Shown here: positions 1 through 8,233 of the stretch, piece by piece
How positions within the stretch are numbered: the first letter of the stretch is position 1
Layout: each line of letters begins with the position of its first letter
DNA from: a virus
Strand: one strand, 5' to 3'
IMG/VR virus record: IMGVR_UViG_3300023181_000025
Span: 124,001-188,000 of that record
Length of the DNA stretch: 64,000 bases
Program-made: the position numbers and the translations under genes
Notes under the pieces: generated by a model
What the model saw: only the letters and a program-made list of their open reading frames with translations
Told to the model about the DNA's origin: nothing
Database searches by the model: none

Positions 1-53
1 CCATTTCAGACTCTTGATAGACAAAAAGACAATATTTTAAATAACATTAAGCT

Positions 54-263
54 ATGAAAGTTTACAAATTAGAGGTTTACGTGATGGATGTTTACGACGA
101 AGGGGAAAAGACGATCGTTCAGTGCATTGAAGACAGCGATTATTTTTCTTGCTATGTAAAAGATGTAAAATCTGTAGACGCGGGAGAGTGGAGCGATGAC
201 CATCCATTAAATAGAATAGAAACCTCAGCGAAAGAACTAGAAAAGCTATTTATTCTTGATTAA
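54..263 (+). CDS. Hypothetical acidic protein
   Basis: An unrecognised 69-residue acidic protein with no visible motif or membrane segment. It starts at an ATG after an AT-rich leader with no Shine-Dalgarno site, as is usual in this window. Its 3' end overlaps the end of the convergent membrane-protein gene by 14 bases. The coding call rests on the good start context and on filling the space exactly up to its neighbour. Confidence 0.6.
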   Translation: MKVYKLEVYVMDVYDEGEKTIVQCIEDSDYFSCYVKDVKSVDAGEWSDDHPLNRIETSAKELEKLFILD

Positions 264-489
264 TTTTATTTTCTTCTTGAATATCTTGCTTACACTCCAC
301 CTTTGCGGCCTGATAAGTTCCCCAATGTCCGGTTACGATTGAATAAACAGAGATAAAAACCAACACAGGGACAGAATCCTTTAGCCAAACACAAATTGGA
401 ATAGATAAAATTAGCCATATAATAGTTAACCAGCCATTTATTCGGCGCATTAATATTGGGCTATCAATCAATTCTAACAATTTTCTCAC
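250..489 (-). CDS. Small two-helix membrane protein
   Basis: A 79-residue protein on the minus strand, one of only three convincing minus-strand genes here. After a short basic N-terminus (motif ILMRRING) come two hydrophobic stretches, about residues 20-36 and 41-56, then a charged tail rich in E and K. This resembles small two-TM proteins common in phage genomes, which lie in the inner membrane with no known role. It starts at GTG, and no ATG is available nearby. No competing + strand gene occupies 264-517, which supports the call. Confidence 0.6.
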   Translation of the reverse strand: MRKLLELIDSPILMRRINGWLTIIWLILSIPICVWLKDSVPVLVFISVYSIVTGHWGTYQAAKVECKQDIQEENKINQE

Positions 490-517
490 AACTTATATTA
501 CACACAAAAATAAACAT

Positions 518-1036
518 ATGGAAGACATTCACGGATTAATTGCAGGAAATATCAAAACAACCAATTATGAAGAATTTTTGGAAATTATTAAATTAATAAA
601 CAAGGATTATGGACAACTTCAAAAAGAAGGGAAGTTCACCCATACATATTTTAAAGATACTCTTACTGATTGGGAAACAGTCAGGGGTTGGAAACATAAG
701 GAAGAGGATGCAAAGGAACTCCGACATGTGCTTAGAACTGAGTGGTATATAGGGGGAGTAAGCGGGGGGAGCTGTTGGGATGATGGGTCAGAAAACAATC
801 ATTACAGTGTTGTTTCGGATTCTTCTCCAGAAGAATTAACTATTCTAGATGCGATTTTACTGAAATTTTGCCCCTCTATTAATTTTCTTGAATACAAGAT
901 TTTAACTAACAAACTAGTTGAATACAAAACAAGGTCAGAAAATGAATATTATGGAAATTCTTCAAATTACGCAAGTTACACTGTAGTTGTGGAGGATTTA
1001 TTTAACTACATTAAAGAAAAAGGATGGCTCGCGTAA
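518..1036 (+). CDS. Conserved phage protein with GGVSGGSCW motif
   Basis: A 172-residue protein with the motif YIGGVSGGSCWDDG near residue 90, followed by a C-terminal domain with EYYGNSSNYA and ending KGWL. I recognise this combination from many phage hypothetical proteins, but the function is unknown. It is soluble, with no signal peptide. It begins after CAT-ATG with no Shine-Dalgarno site and overlaps the next gene by 13 bases, so the two are probably co-transcribed. Confidence 0.8.
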   Translation: MEDIHGLIAGNIKTTNYEEFLEIIKLINKDYGQLQKEGKFTHTYFKDTLTDWETVRGWKHKEEDAKELRHVLRTEWYIGGVSGGSCWDDGSENNHYSVVSDSSPEELTILDAILLKFCPSINFLEYKILTNKLVEYKTRSENEYYGNSSNYASYTVVVEDLFNYIKEKGWLA

Positions 1037-1419
1037 TAGTAATAATAGGACTGCCGGGTAGTGGAAAAAGCTTTTTAAGTCGTCAAATACTAAAAGAGAA
1101 TCCGGGATTTGAGATATTAGATGACCCGACACAAAAAGAGTCGCATATTTTAATTAATCTTTTAGAGAACGGTAAAAATCTAATAGTTTGTGATCCTCAT
1201 TTATGCAATCCCGCCAATAGAAAGCTGGCGGAATCAATTTTTGCGGATTGGGGATATGAAGTTAGCCGGATTTTCTTTGAAAACAATGTTGAAAAATGTA
1301 AAAACAACATTAAGTTTCGCAATGACGAAAGAATTATTGACAGGTTTGAAACTTTCCAATACGTTGTTCCTGAATGGGCGGAACCTTTGAAAATTTGGCA
1401 AAACGAAGAAAAATTATGA
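1024..1419 (+). CDS. P-loop kinase (AAA_33-like)
   Basis: A 131-residue P-loop NTPase with Walker A GLPGSGKS at residues 9-16. Further conserved points are a DDP segment near 39-41 and a CDPHL segment near 60, as in the short nucleotide- or polynucleotide-kinase-like ATPases of phages. It probably phosphorylates a nucleotide or nucleic-acid end, but the substrate cannot be read from sequence. There is no fused phosphatase domain, unlike T4 Pnk. It overlaps the genes on both sides, suggesting translational coupling. The Rnl1-like ligase lies 1.5 kb downstream, so a part in RNA repair is possible but unproven. Confidence 0.75.
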   Translation: MARVIVIIGLPGSGKSFLSRQILKENPGFEILDDPTQKESHILINLLENGKNLIVCDPHLCNPANRKLAESIFADWGYEVSRIFFENNVEKCKNNIKFRNDERIIDRFETFQYVVPEWAEPLKIWQNEEKL

Positions 1420-1865
1420 ATAACTCGGAATACAAAAAATATTGCACAGGTTTTCCATATCTTTTGGTTTTAAATAGTAAGAGAGGCTATATTTATTATT
1501 TAATTAATTCGGAAGCAGATTTTAAAACTTCTTGCGAAAGGGTATTTAATTTTAATTTTGATTTTTACCCATCTGAAAAGAATAGGCTTTATTATGAGGC
1601 ACTCGTAGAAAAATATAAAAAAGAAAGCGAAGCTCTGCAATCAGTTGCCAATTCAATTTATGATGAAGAGGTTAAAAGGGCTCTTGGGGTTGAAATAAAA
1701 CTTATTAATTCAAATAATTATCTTTACGATGCAGAAAATTATTTAGATGAGATAAACGAAATAAAAGAATTATCTACCAAAAGAGATATAGAGAAAATAG
1801 TGGATTATGTTTTGTTTAGGCAGGATTATCAATACGAAAATATTCAAAGAGAAGAATTCTCATGA
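1416..1865 (+). CDS. Hypothetical protein
   Basis: A 149-residue unrecognised protein, mostly helical and charged, with a YKKYCTGFPYLLVLN N-terminus. The start is set at the ATG inside the ATGA overlap with the kinase stop codon. A more upstream in-frame start would overlap the kinase by 46 bases and is unlikely. Its 3' end forms another ATGA overlap with the next gene. Confidence 0.65.
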   Translation: MNNSEYKKYCTGFPYLLVLNSKRGYIYYLINSEADFKTSCERVFNFNFDFYPSEKNRLYYEALVEKYKKESEALQSVANSIYDEEVKRALGVEIKLINSNNYLYDAENYLDEINEIKELSTKRDIEKIVDYVLFRQDYQYENIQREEFS

Positions 1866-2155
1866 ATGTAACGTCAAGACCTAAAGTAATTCAGTTGATT
1901 TCAACAAAAAATAAATCTAAGACAAGCCATAAAAATTCCAAAAAAATTCATTTTCAAAGACGTTTTCGCGACCGAGTCGGGTGGATTCTAAACGATAATT
2001 CCTACGAAGAATTAAAAATTCTTACTCGGAAAGAGGGGAGATTCGTAAAATCTGACGAGCGGGGCGCGGTATTTGAGATTAAATATAAATCGGTTAAGTT
2101 TAAAGTTGTTTATTGTCTTAAAGATGATAGTCTGGTAACAGTGTTGAGTAGATAG
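1862..2155 (+). CDS. Small basic protein, weakly RelE/DUF4258-like
   Basis: A 97-residue protein with a lysine-rich, probably disordered N-terminus of about 30 residues. A compact C-terminal part follows (RRFRDRVG, then a strand-rich FKVVYCLKDDSLVTVLS ending). The order and the closing VxVL strand resemble small RelE-fold or DUF4258-like phage proteins, but key residues cannot be verified. It starts by ATGA overlap with the gene before it. Function is unknown. Confidence 0.6.
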   Translation: MNVTSRPKVIQLISTKNKSKTSHKNSKKIHFQRRFRDRVGWILNDNSYEELKILTRKEGRFVKSDERGAVFEIKYKSVKFKVVYCLKDDSLVTVLSR

Positions 2156-2159
2156 AAAT

Positions 2160-2492
2160 ATGGATTCTGAGAGAAAAAGAATTAAAATATTAGAATTTCT
2201 TGGTTGGACAGAACTTACTCGTAAGAGTAAGCTTGGGGGATTTATGGCATTACGCGGAACTTCCCCCGAAGGAAAACCAAATCAAATTGCCCCGAATCCT
2301 ATTCTTAATCTTAATGAGGCTCGCAAAGCTTTATTGTTTTGTAAAAGTAAAGAAGAGTTTTGTTGGGGCTCATTTTCTATAGAACTTAATCGCGTATTAG
2401 AGAGAAATCATTGGGACTCACAGGCAGAAATATTACTTGCGACAGCCGAGCAAATTTGCACAGCAATAATCGAAACCATCAAGGAAGATTAA
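2160..2492 (+). CDS. Phage ABA-sandwich-like protein
   Basis: A 110-residue protein. The order is a short N-terminal helix ending LGWTELT, a central segment with PNPILNLNEARKAL and GSFSIELNRVL, and a closing ATAEQICTAIIETI helix. It resembles the phage ABA-sandwich domain proteins, which often end with the phrase ATA-x-A/I-I-x-x-A. Their role is unknown. The similarity is a family impression without a diagnostic catalytic motif. Confidence 0.55.
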   Translation: MDSERKRIKILEFLGWTELTRKSKLGGFMALRGTSPEGKPNQIAPNPILNLNEARKALLFCKSKEEFCWGSFSIELNRVLERNHWDSQAEILLATAEQICTAIIETIKED

Positions 2493-2493
2493 G

Positions 2494-2571
2494 GTGTTAT
2501 TTAAAATTATTGAATTTTATTTTCCTAAATGGCTTGACAAGCTGGATAGAAATGCTAGAAACGCATCATGA
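2494..2571 (+). CDS. Possible 25-residue peptide
   Basis: A GTG-started frame of 25 codons that ends in a TGA overlapping the ATG of the next gene (ATGA). The peptide begins LFKIIEFYFPKWL and is amphipathic. The overlap is the arrangement used by real genes here, but the length is too short to be sure, and a promoter-like site runs through it. Confidence 0.25.
   Translation: MLFKIIEFYFPKWLDKLDRNARNAS
2534..2561 (+). promoter_or_regulatory. Sigma70-like promoter
   Basis: TTGACA at 2534-2539, 16 nt spacer, TAGAAA at 2556-2561, 6 bases before the ATG at 2568. It has the same geometry as the other TTGAC sites in this window. Confidence 0.5.
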
Positions 2572-2735
2572 AAATTAGTTTGAAAGTTGATAAGGAAGAA
2601 GTATTGGCCTTTGATAGCGATAGTAAAAAGCCGAAATCGGTAGAAGATATTATTCAGCTTCTTAAGAATACTATTAGTTTTCTGAATGGAGAAAAGATTG
2701 ATAATTACCCCGAGCTTAAAGCCGAAGAATTATAA
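2568..2735 (+). CDS. Hypothetical 55-residue protein
   Basis: A small charged protein (MKISLKVDKEEV start) with a predicted amphipathic helix around VEDIIQLLKNTISFL. No family is recognised. It sits directly downstream of a promoter-like site and overlaps a possible tiny ORF by ATGA. It is supported by context rather than by homology. Confidence 0.5.
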   Translation: MKISLKVDKEEVLAFDSDSKKPKSVEDIIQLLKNTISFLNGEKIDNYPELKAEEL

Positions 2736-2751
2736 ACTTTTAAATATTAAT

Positions 2752-2982
2752 ATGAAAAAACGAACACGATTTGAGGCGGTTAATGAAAAGTCAGAAGGGT
2801 TAAAAGGGGCCGAAGAAAAAGGCGAAGTAGCTGATTCTCAAGAAGTGAGAGTCGCACTCATAAAAAGAATGCACGCGGGAGAGATTACGCTTGACGAAGC
2901 TCAAAAAGAACTCAAGAATATAAAGCGTAACGCAGCTAAGAATGGCCTCAAAACAAGAAGCCAAGTGTGGAAAGAAGGATAA
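2752..2982 (+). CDS. Small basic protein
   Basis: A 76-residue Lys/Glu-rich protein. The C-terminal half (KRMHAGEITLDEAQKELK, then NGLKTRSQVW) is the recognisable part and looks like a short helical hairpin seen in small phage proteins. The start is at the ATG after TATTAATATG. A longer frame upstream would overlap the preceding small gene. Function is unknown. It stops 6 bases before the RNA ligase gene. Confidence 0.6.
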   Translation: MKKRTRFEAVNEKSEGLKGAEEKGEVADSQEVRVALIKRMHAGEITLDEAQKELKNIKRNAAKNGLKTRSQVWKEG

Positions 2983-2988
2983 ATTAAT

Positions 2989-4065
2989 ATGATTTTACCC
3001 AACAAAGACGAATTTCAGTTCAAAGAATGCACTATAGCAGGCGATCTTTGTTGGCTGATTACGCCAAAAGATATGAAAACAGTTTGGACGGACGAGAATG
3101 CTCGTTTCCGTAGCTGTATTGTGAGGCAATCTGATAATTACGTAGTATCGCAGGGTTTCGGAAAGTTTGTCAACTATTCCGAGCGGCCTGATTTCCAGCC
3201 ATGGGATGACTTGTGGAAGTTTGAGGCGCGGCATAAATTAGATGGTTCGCTATTAATTGTTTCACGTTATAAGGGTCAATGGATTCTTAGAACTCGCGGA
3301 ACATCCGATGCGCGACAACTGGCTAACGGTCACGAAGTTGATCTTTTGATGCGGAAGTATAAAAGATTCTTCGATGCTCATGTCTTCGAAGATACGGAGA
3401 GAGCTTCTGTTTTGTTTGAATGGACTACTCCTTCGAATATTATTGTTCTCCGCGAACATGACACCCCCACCTTGACCCTGCTTTCAATTGTGGGACATGA
3501 CAGGTGTGAATATGCAGTGCAAGTCGCTCTTGATAATATTGCTAAAATCTATGGATTTAATCGCCCCGCTCCTTACATCTACGCCTCCATTGCTGAATGT
3601 ATTGCAGACGTTAAGGCTTGGAAAGGTAAGGAGGGCGTTGTGATTTACTCGCCAGACGGTCAGATCATGAAGAAAATTAAGGCAGACGCCCATCTTGAAC
3701 TTCATCGACTTGCCACCGGAATTAAAAACGTCAATCAGGTGCTAGATGTTTTCTTAGCTTCACCTAAGTTTACTGCTTATGAAGATTTTTATAATTACCT
3801 TGTCACAACAATTGATTTTGAAGTAGCGGAGAAGTGTAAAGATTTTATAACTCAAATAATTGAGGCATATAACAAAATCCTCATCAAGCTCCATGAAGTT
3901 CACCACATTGTAGAACAAAATCGTGAAGGATTTTCGCGGCGGGAACAATCGGAACAATTCCGCAAGCATTTTCAAGGGTGGCAATTGTCAGCAAGTTATA
4001 TTTTGCTTGACAAAAAAGAAATTCCCAATAGCCTATGGGAGAAATCAATTAAAGAAGAATTATAA
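2989..4065 (+). CDS. T4 Rnl1-like RNA ligase
   Basis: A 358-residue ATP-dependent RNA ligase of the T4 Rnl1 (RnlA) type. The nucleotidyltransferase lysine is K83 in KLDGS (motif I). Motif III-like LFEWTTP lies at 142-148, motif IV EGVVIY at 215-220 and motif V KKIKAD at 228-233, followed by an all-helical C-terminal region as in Rnl1. It would join 5'-phosphate and 3'-hydroxyl RNA ends in the cytoplasm. In T4 the enzyme repairs tRNAs cut by host anticodon nucleases. All core motifs are present and the length fits the family. The P-loop kinase upstream could prepare ends for it. Confidence 0.9.
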   Translation: MILPNKDEFQFKECTIAGDLCWLITPKDMKTVWTDENARFRSCIVRQSDNYVVSQGFGKFVNYSERPDFQPWDDLWKFEARHKLDGSLLIVSRYKGQWILRTRGTSDARQLANGHEVDLLMRKYKRFFDAHVFEDTERASVLFEWTTPSNIIVLREHDTPTLTLLSIVGHDRCEYAVQVALDNIAKIYGFNRPAPYIYASIAECIADVKAWKGKEGVVIYSPDGQIMKKIKADAHLELHRLATGIKNVNQVLDVFLASPKFTAYEDFYNYLVTTIDFEVAEKCKDFITQIIEAYNKILIKLHEVHHIVEQNREGFSRREQSEQFRKHFQGWQLSASYILLDKKEIPNSLWEKSIKEEL

Positions 4066-4072
4066 TAAACAT

Positions 4073-4987
4073 ATGCAAAAACAACGAGAACCAGACGATA
4101 CGAAGAAGAAAACATTTTCTTTTTACGATGAAATGATTAAGGGCGAAACAAAAAGGTTTGTCCCAACAAAATCAAGATTCCTTAAAACAGACCATATTAG
4201 CATTAATCCACTAGAGGCTCGCCATATTCTTAAATTTTACAATAAGAAAAACAGAAAGCCATCTCCTGTTGTTGTAACGAAATATGCAAAAGATATGGAA
4301 AATGATAATTGGATGTTTAATGGACAGCCCCTTACGTTTTCTCAAGAAGGGGATCTAATGGATGGACAACATCGACTTCTGGCACTAATTAAATCTAACA
4401 AAACTTTGAATTTCTGTGTCCATTATGGACTTAAATCAGAGTCTTTCGTTACTATTGATAATGGAAAAATTCGAACAAATGCTGATGTTGTTGGTCTAGA
4501 GGGTTATAAGGATTCCGCTGTATTGTCTTCCCTTGTTCGATCTATTATTGCTTACGAATCTTCCGGCAAGTATGACGCTAAGACTTGCAATCTAGAAGGA
4601 ATTAATCAAATTACAAAATCAGAAATTCTAAACTATCTTTCTGAAAGTCCAGAAATTGTAGATTATGTGGGGAGATATAGGAAAAGTATGGTAGTTTCCT
4701 CGCATGTTGCGGCATTTTGTTATTGGTTGCTTTCTTCTGTGAATCAGGAAAAGGCTGAGGAATATCTTGACCAAGTATTTATGGGTTATGAACTTCGACC
4801 TAATACTATCGAGCAATATCTAAACAATAAACTTCAAAGGAATAAGGTTTCTCCGCATAATAAAATGACAAAAACGGCCATTATTGCGAATGTTGTTTTG
4901 GGATGGAAAAGGTTTACAGGGGTATCGAAGAGTAACTCTCTTCAAATTAGTTGGGATGCCCGCAACGGAATCCCAAAGCCATATTAA
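4073..4987 (+). CDS. ParB-like DGQHR domain protein
   Basis: A 304-residue protein with a ParB/Sulfiredoxin-fold signature. A VVVTKYAKDMENDNW helix is followed by DGQHRLLAL at residues 97-105, the conserved DGxHR turn of phage ParB-like and DNA-modification-linked proteins. The C-terminal 180 residues are helical. Such proteins can be nucleases, ATPases or CTPases, and which applies here is not visible. The start is the ATG after AAACATATG, 7 bases after the ligase stop. A frame opening 150 bases earlier would lie inside the ligase. Confidence 0.75.
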   Translation: MQKQREPDDTKKKTFSFYDEMIKGETKRFVPTKSRFLKTDHISINPLEARHILKFYNKKNRKPSPVVVTKYAKDMENDNWMFNGQPLTFSQEGDLMDGQHRLLALIKSNKTLNFCVHYGLKSESFVTIDNGKIRTNADVVGLEGYKDSAVLSSLVRSIIAYESSGKYDAKTCNLEGINQITKSEILNYLSESPEIVDYVGRYRKSMVVSSHVAAFCYWLLSSVNQEKAEEYLDQVFMGYELRPNTIEQYLNNKLQRNKVSPHNKMTKTAIIANVVLGWKRFTGVSKSNSLQISWDARNGIPKPY

Positions 4988-5034
4988 TTAAACTTATGCC
5001 ATTGTTGAGTAAAAACCAGCAATGACACCATAAT

Positions 5035-5685
5035 ATGAAAACCCTCCCGAAGTTTACTCCAGTTGTTCATATTACTTCACATAGTCAGGCGCTTGAGCAA
5101 AGCGCCTTGGCTTTTTCTAATGGAGCGGATGGGATATTTTTAATTTCGCATTCCCTTTCTTATAAGACGCTATTAGATGCATACAAAAAAGTTAGGGCAA
5201 TTTTTATGGATGAGTGGATTGGGGTTAATTTTTTAGATCTGAGTCCGCTTGACGCCTCTATACAAATCCCTTCGGATGCAGACGGCCTGTGGATTGATGA
5301 GGGGTTCGGATTTTCTTCCGAATTCCTACCCTCTTTCAAAAATTATCGTGTATTCCCCGGAATTGCCTTCAAGTATCAAAATTCAGGTCTATCTTTAGAA
5401 CAGGAAGTGTTGCAAGCCCTACATGATTATAGTGAGAGTGATGTAATTACAACTAGTGGACCCGCCACAGGAAAAGCGGCGGAAATAGACAAAATTAAAT
5501 CACTTCGTTATTTGATAGGACCATGGCGCAATTTGGCTTTAGCCAGTGGAGTCACGCCCAATAATATTGTTGACTATCTTCCATATGTTGATACATTCAT
5601 GGTCGCCACGGGGATTTCAGAGTCTTTCGACAAACTTGATAAGCATAAGGTTCGCGATATGGCAGAAATAATTTTAAAATATTAA
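5035..5685 (+). CDS. BtpA/PRAI-like TIM-barrel protein
   Basis: A 216-residue protein that reads as a (beta/alpha)8 barrel. It has repeated strand ends such as NGADGIFLI and IGVNFLDL, a phosphate-binding-like ITTSGPATGKAAEI, then LALASGVTPNNI and DTFMVATGI. This order (T-G-x-A-T, then SGVTPxN, then a final GT/GI) matches the BtpA family and relatives of phosphoribosylanthranilate isomerase. The likely ligand is a phosphorylated metabolite, but the reaction is unknown. It is an unusual phage gene. It starts after CATAATATG and is followed 1 base later by the next gene. Confidence 0.6.
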   Translation: MKTLPKFTPVVHITSHSQALEQSALAFSNGADGIFLISHSLSYKTLLDAYKKVRAIFMDEWIGVNFLDLSPLDASIQIPSDADGLWIDEGFGFSSEFLPSFKNYRVFPGIAFKYQNSGLSLEQEVLQALHDYSESDVITTSGPATGKAAEIDKIKSLRYLIGPWRNLALASGVTPNNIVDYLPYVDTFMVATGISESFDKLDKHKVRDMAEIILKY

Positions 5686-5686
5686 T

Positions 5687-6025
5687 ATGGACCCCAACAT
5701 TCAAAGACCGGAAACAAAAGGATATATTTCAGCTATTGGGGCTCGAAATACCAAAACAACCACAAAAATAAAAGTTCAGCCAACTATTATAAAGTTTGGC
5801 GACCAGTTATTTAAAACTGTCAAAGGTAAATCCATTTGGAAAACCCCCGGCCACGCCAAATCCGCCCTTTCTAATGATGTGGATAACTATCTTTATAGCA
5901 ATAAGACAGCATATTGGGCATTAAGCACTTCAGATAAGAAAGAAATAGTTGATCAGATTAAGGCGGCGGCTGAATTTGTTAGTGTTGATATTACCGAAGA
6001 AATTTTAGTGAATTTAAAATTTTAA
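5687..6025 (+). CDS. Hypothetical protein
   Basis: A 112-residue unrecognised protein. The N-terminal third is low in hydrophobics and probably flexible. The rest contains a helix with SDKKEIVDQIKAAAEF. It is packed between the TIM-barrel gene and a conserved phage gene with gaps of 1 and 3 bases, so it is very likely translated. Confidence 0.6.
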   Translation: MDPNIQRPETKGYISAIGARNTKTTTKIKVQPTIIKFGDQLFKTVKGKSIWKTPGHAKSALSNDVDNYLYSNKTAYWALSTSDKKEIVDQIKAAAEFVSVDITEEILVNLKF

Positions 6026-6028
6026 CAT

Positions 6029-6367
6029 ATGAAAACGTTTTATCGAGTATGTAATCCAGAAACCCAGCAAGGACTGTGGTATAATTTTTCTGGAGATTTC
6101 ACCGGACTTATCCATGACCGATTTGGCTTTTGCAAAAATAAAGATCTTATCATGGATTTTGACCCGGATCTTGTAGGATGGCTATCGGCGGTTGAAAAAT
6201 TGGAAGATCTTTGGGAATGGTTTACTCAATCCGATATTAGGGAATTACAACTGCACGGTTGGTTTATATATGAATATCTGGTAGAAGATTATTTCTTCTA
6301 TGAAAAGTTCCAACACTATGTAATTTGTCAGAAAACGAGCAAAATAAACAAAAGAATTGAAATATGA
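6029..6367 (+). CDS. Conserved phage protein (YRVCN...QGLWY)
   Basis: A 112-residue protein of a family I know from many phages by the phrases YRVCNPETQQGLWY, VGWLSAVEKLEDLWEWF and YEKFQHYVICQ. It is soluble and rich in aromatics, and no function has been assigned. It begins with AACATATG and ends by ATGA overlap with the next small gene. Confidence 0.8.
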   Translation: MKTFYRVCNPETQQGLWYNFSGDFTGLIHDRFGFCKNKDLIMDFDPDLVGWLSAVEKLEDLWEWFTQSDIRELQLHGWFIYEYLVEDYFFYEKFQHYVICQKTSKINKRIEI

Positions 6368-6525
6368 ATCAAGACGAATGGGCTTATTTAAACGACAGAC
6401 TCATTGAAATTGAGCGTAAAATTGATGAATTTGAATCTAGTGAGAATTTTTTTAGTTGGGACGAAAATTATCAAGGTTGGTTGGCTGAAAGGGAATACAT
6501 TGAACAAGAAATGGAGTATAATTAA
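6364..6525 (+). CDS. Hypothetical 53-residue protein
   Basis: A small, very acidic and aromatic protein (MNQDEWAYLNDRL start), predicted as two helices. Its ATG overlaps the stop of the gene before it (ATGA), and it fills the space to the methyltransferase gene. No family is recognised. Confidence 0.55.
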   Translation: MNQDEWAYLNDRLIEIERKIDEFESSENFFSWDENYQGWLAEREYIEQEMEYN

Positions 6526-6540
6526 TAACGTTAAAATCAT

Positions 6541-7293
6541 ATGAGCAAAGAAGAAGTATTAAAAAATTGTCGTGTTGAAGAAAGTATTGTCTATCTCCCA
6601 GATGGGCAGCTTGACAGAAAGCTATATACGGAAGTTAAGAAAGCACTTGAACTTATTGGAGGAAAGTGGAAAGGCGGAAAAGTCAGTGGTTTTGTTTTCC
6701 CTAGTGATCCAACCGATCTTTTAGCGCAGGTTTCCAATGGGGAAAAGCGTAATTTAAAGAAAGATTACCAATTTTTCGCTACACCGGCTGAACTTGCAGA
6801 TAAATTGGTAACTTTGATTTTTGTTGAACAGGGCAGCAAGATTCTGGAACCTAGCGCCGGTCAAGGGGCAATTATTGACGCCATTGCAAGAGAGTATCGT
6901 TATGGTAAGATTGATTGTTATGAGTTAATGGATGTTAATCGCACCTTTTTGAAAAACAATAAAAACGCCAATTTAATTGGAGAGGACTTTCTTGAAAGTA
7001 TAGGGGAAGAGAAATATGATTTTATTGTAGCTAATCCTCCTTTCAGCCGCAACCAAGATATTACCCACTTTATTCATATGGTTTCTCACTTGAAACCCGG
7101 CGGAAAGATTGTTTGCATTATGTCAAATCATTGGCAACAATCCACAAACAAAAAAGAAACAGCCTTCAAGGAATTTTTAAATGATAGTAAAAATGGAACA
7201 ACCTTTATTTCTAAAATTGAGGGTGGAGCCTTTAAAGAAAGCGGGACAAGTGTTGGCGCTGTTATTGTGGAGTGGATTAAAAATTTAGAATAA
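6541..7293 (+). CDS. DNA adenine-N6 methyltransferase
   Basis: A 250-residue class I SAM-dependent methyltransferase. Motif I is EPSAGQGA at residues 103-110 and the catalytic NPPF is at 165-168, the signature of N6-adenine (or N4-cytosine) DNA methylases. The first 70 residues form a separate small domain (LELIGGKWKGGKVSGFVF) often found before this type in phages. It probably protects phage DNA from restriction or controls gene expression. The target sequence cannot be inferred. There is no cognate endonuclease nearby, so it looks like an orphan phage methylase. Confidence 0.85.
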   Translation: MSKEEVLKNCRVEESIVYLPDGQLDRKLYTEVKKALELIGGKWKGGKVSGFVFPSDPTDLLAQVSNGEKRNLKKDYQFFATPAELADKLVTLIFVEQGSKILEPSAGQGAIIDAIAREYRYGKIDCYELMDVNRTFLKNNKNANLIGEDFLESIGEEKYDFIVANPPFSRNQDITHFIHMVSHLKPGGKIVCIMSNHWQQSTNKKETAFKEFLNDSKNGTTFISKIEGGAFKESGTSVGAVIVEWIKNLE

Positions 7294-7298
7294 ACAAA

Positions 7299-7562
7299 AT
7301 GATTACCGCAAAAGAAGCAAGGGAAAAGAGTGGCCCAACGATTGAAGAAATGGCTGAGTTCTTTGAGCCTCATATTATTGAGGCCGCTAATAAAAAGATT
7401 AGAACGGTAACGGTTTATCATGGTCAATTAGAAAATGAAGCATATGGGCACACAGAGACTTGGAGGAGTTTCTGTAAATATATGGAAGAATTAGGCTATA
7501 AAGCTGAATTTCATTACGAAGAACGTCAGTTCGTGGACATGAGAATAAAAATAAGTTGGTGA
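7299..7562 (+). CDS. Conserved phage protein
   Basis: An 87-residue protein of a recognisable phage family. It starts with AREKSGPTIEE, and the end reads YEERQFVDM before a final strand. The middle has a TWRSFCKYMEELGYK helix. No function is known. It lies 5 bases after the methyltransferase and 5 before the phosphatase, so it is part of one operon. Confidence 0.7.
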   Translation: MITAKEAREKSGPTIEEMAEFFEPHIIEAANKKIRTVTVYHGQLENEAYGHTETWRSFCKYMEELGYKAEFHYEERQFVDMRIKISW

Positions 7563-7567
7563 AATAA

Positions 7568-8194
7568 ATGAAATTAATAGCAATATCCGATATTCACGGA
7601 GAGCTAAAAGCTTTAGAAAGATTATTTAAAAAACTTGAATTTACACAGAAGGATAAGTTTATATTTTTGGGAGATGCGATTGACAGAGGCCCGGATAGTA
7701 AAGGCGTCGTTGATTTTATTATTAATTTGTCCAAGGGACATAAGGTGATTACCCTCAAAGGTAATCATGAAAGTTTTTTTCTCGAAAGCGTAGAAGGAAA
7801 CAAACAAATGTATCGTGCTTGGTTAATGCGCGGCGGTATCGAGTGTCTAAATTCTTATGGTTGCCTTGCGGACATGGAGAGAATTCATGGGGATTTTTTT
7901 AAATCATTAGGTTTTATTCATGAAGAAGAGAATTATATTTTTGTTCATGGATATGTTGATTATGAAAAGGACGTTAGCGAACAATGCGAAGAATTTTGTT
8001 TATGGAGAAGTTTTTATTCAATAAATCCGCATAAATCAAAAAAAACTATTGTATGCGGTCATACTCGTCAATTTGATGGCGTAAATGATAAAGGCTATAA
8101 AATTTGCCTTGATACGGGAAGCGGCTTTAAGAACGGCTATATTACGGCGATGGAGGTTGACGGAAATAAAATCAGGTTTATAGACTCAAAATAA
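7568..8194 (+). CDS. PPP-family metallophosphoesterase
   Basis: A 208-residue serine/threonine phosphatase or diadenosine-tetraphosphatase-like enzyme. The metal-binding signature is complete: D8-x-H10 (SDIHG), GDAIDRG at 35-41, GNHE at 65-68, a later FVHG near 125 and CGHT near 163. The length and order match the lambda phosphatase group. It would remove phosphate from proteins or dinucleotides in the host cytoplasm using two metal ions. A Ser/Thr-protein and an Ap4A-type substrate cannot be told apart from sequence. It shares the operon with the methyltransferase. Confidence 0.85.
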   Translation: MKLIAISDIHGELKALERLFKKLEFTQKDKFIFLGDAIDRGPDSKGVVDFIINLSKGHKVITLKGNHESFFLESVEGNKQMYRAWLMRGGIECLNSYGCLADMERIHGDFFKSLGFIHEEENYIFVHGYVDYEKDVSEQCEEFCLWRSFYSINPHKSKKTIVCGHTRQFDGVNDKGYKICLDTGSGFKNGYITAMEVDGNKIRFIDSK

Positions 8195-8198
8195 ACAG

Positions 8199-8226
8199 TT
8201 GACATAAAGAAAGATTTTTGTAACAC
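8199..8226 (+). promoter_or_regulatory. Sigma70-like promoter
   Basis: TTGACA at 8199-8204, 16 nt spacer, TAACAC at 8221-8226, 7 bases before the next ATG at 8234. It lies just after the phosphatase stop codon. Confidence 0.5.
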
Positions 8227-8233
8227 TCAAAAT

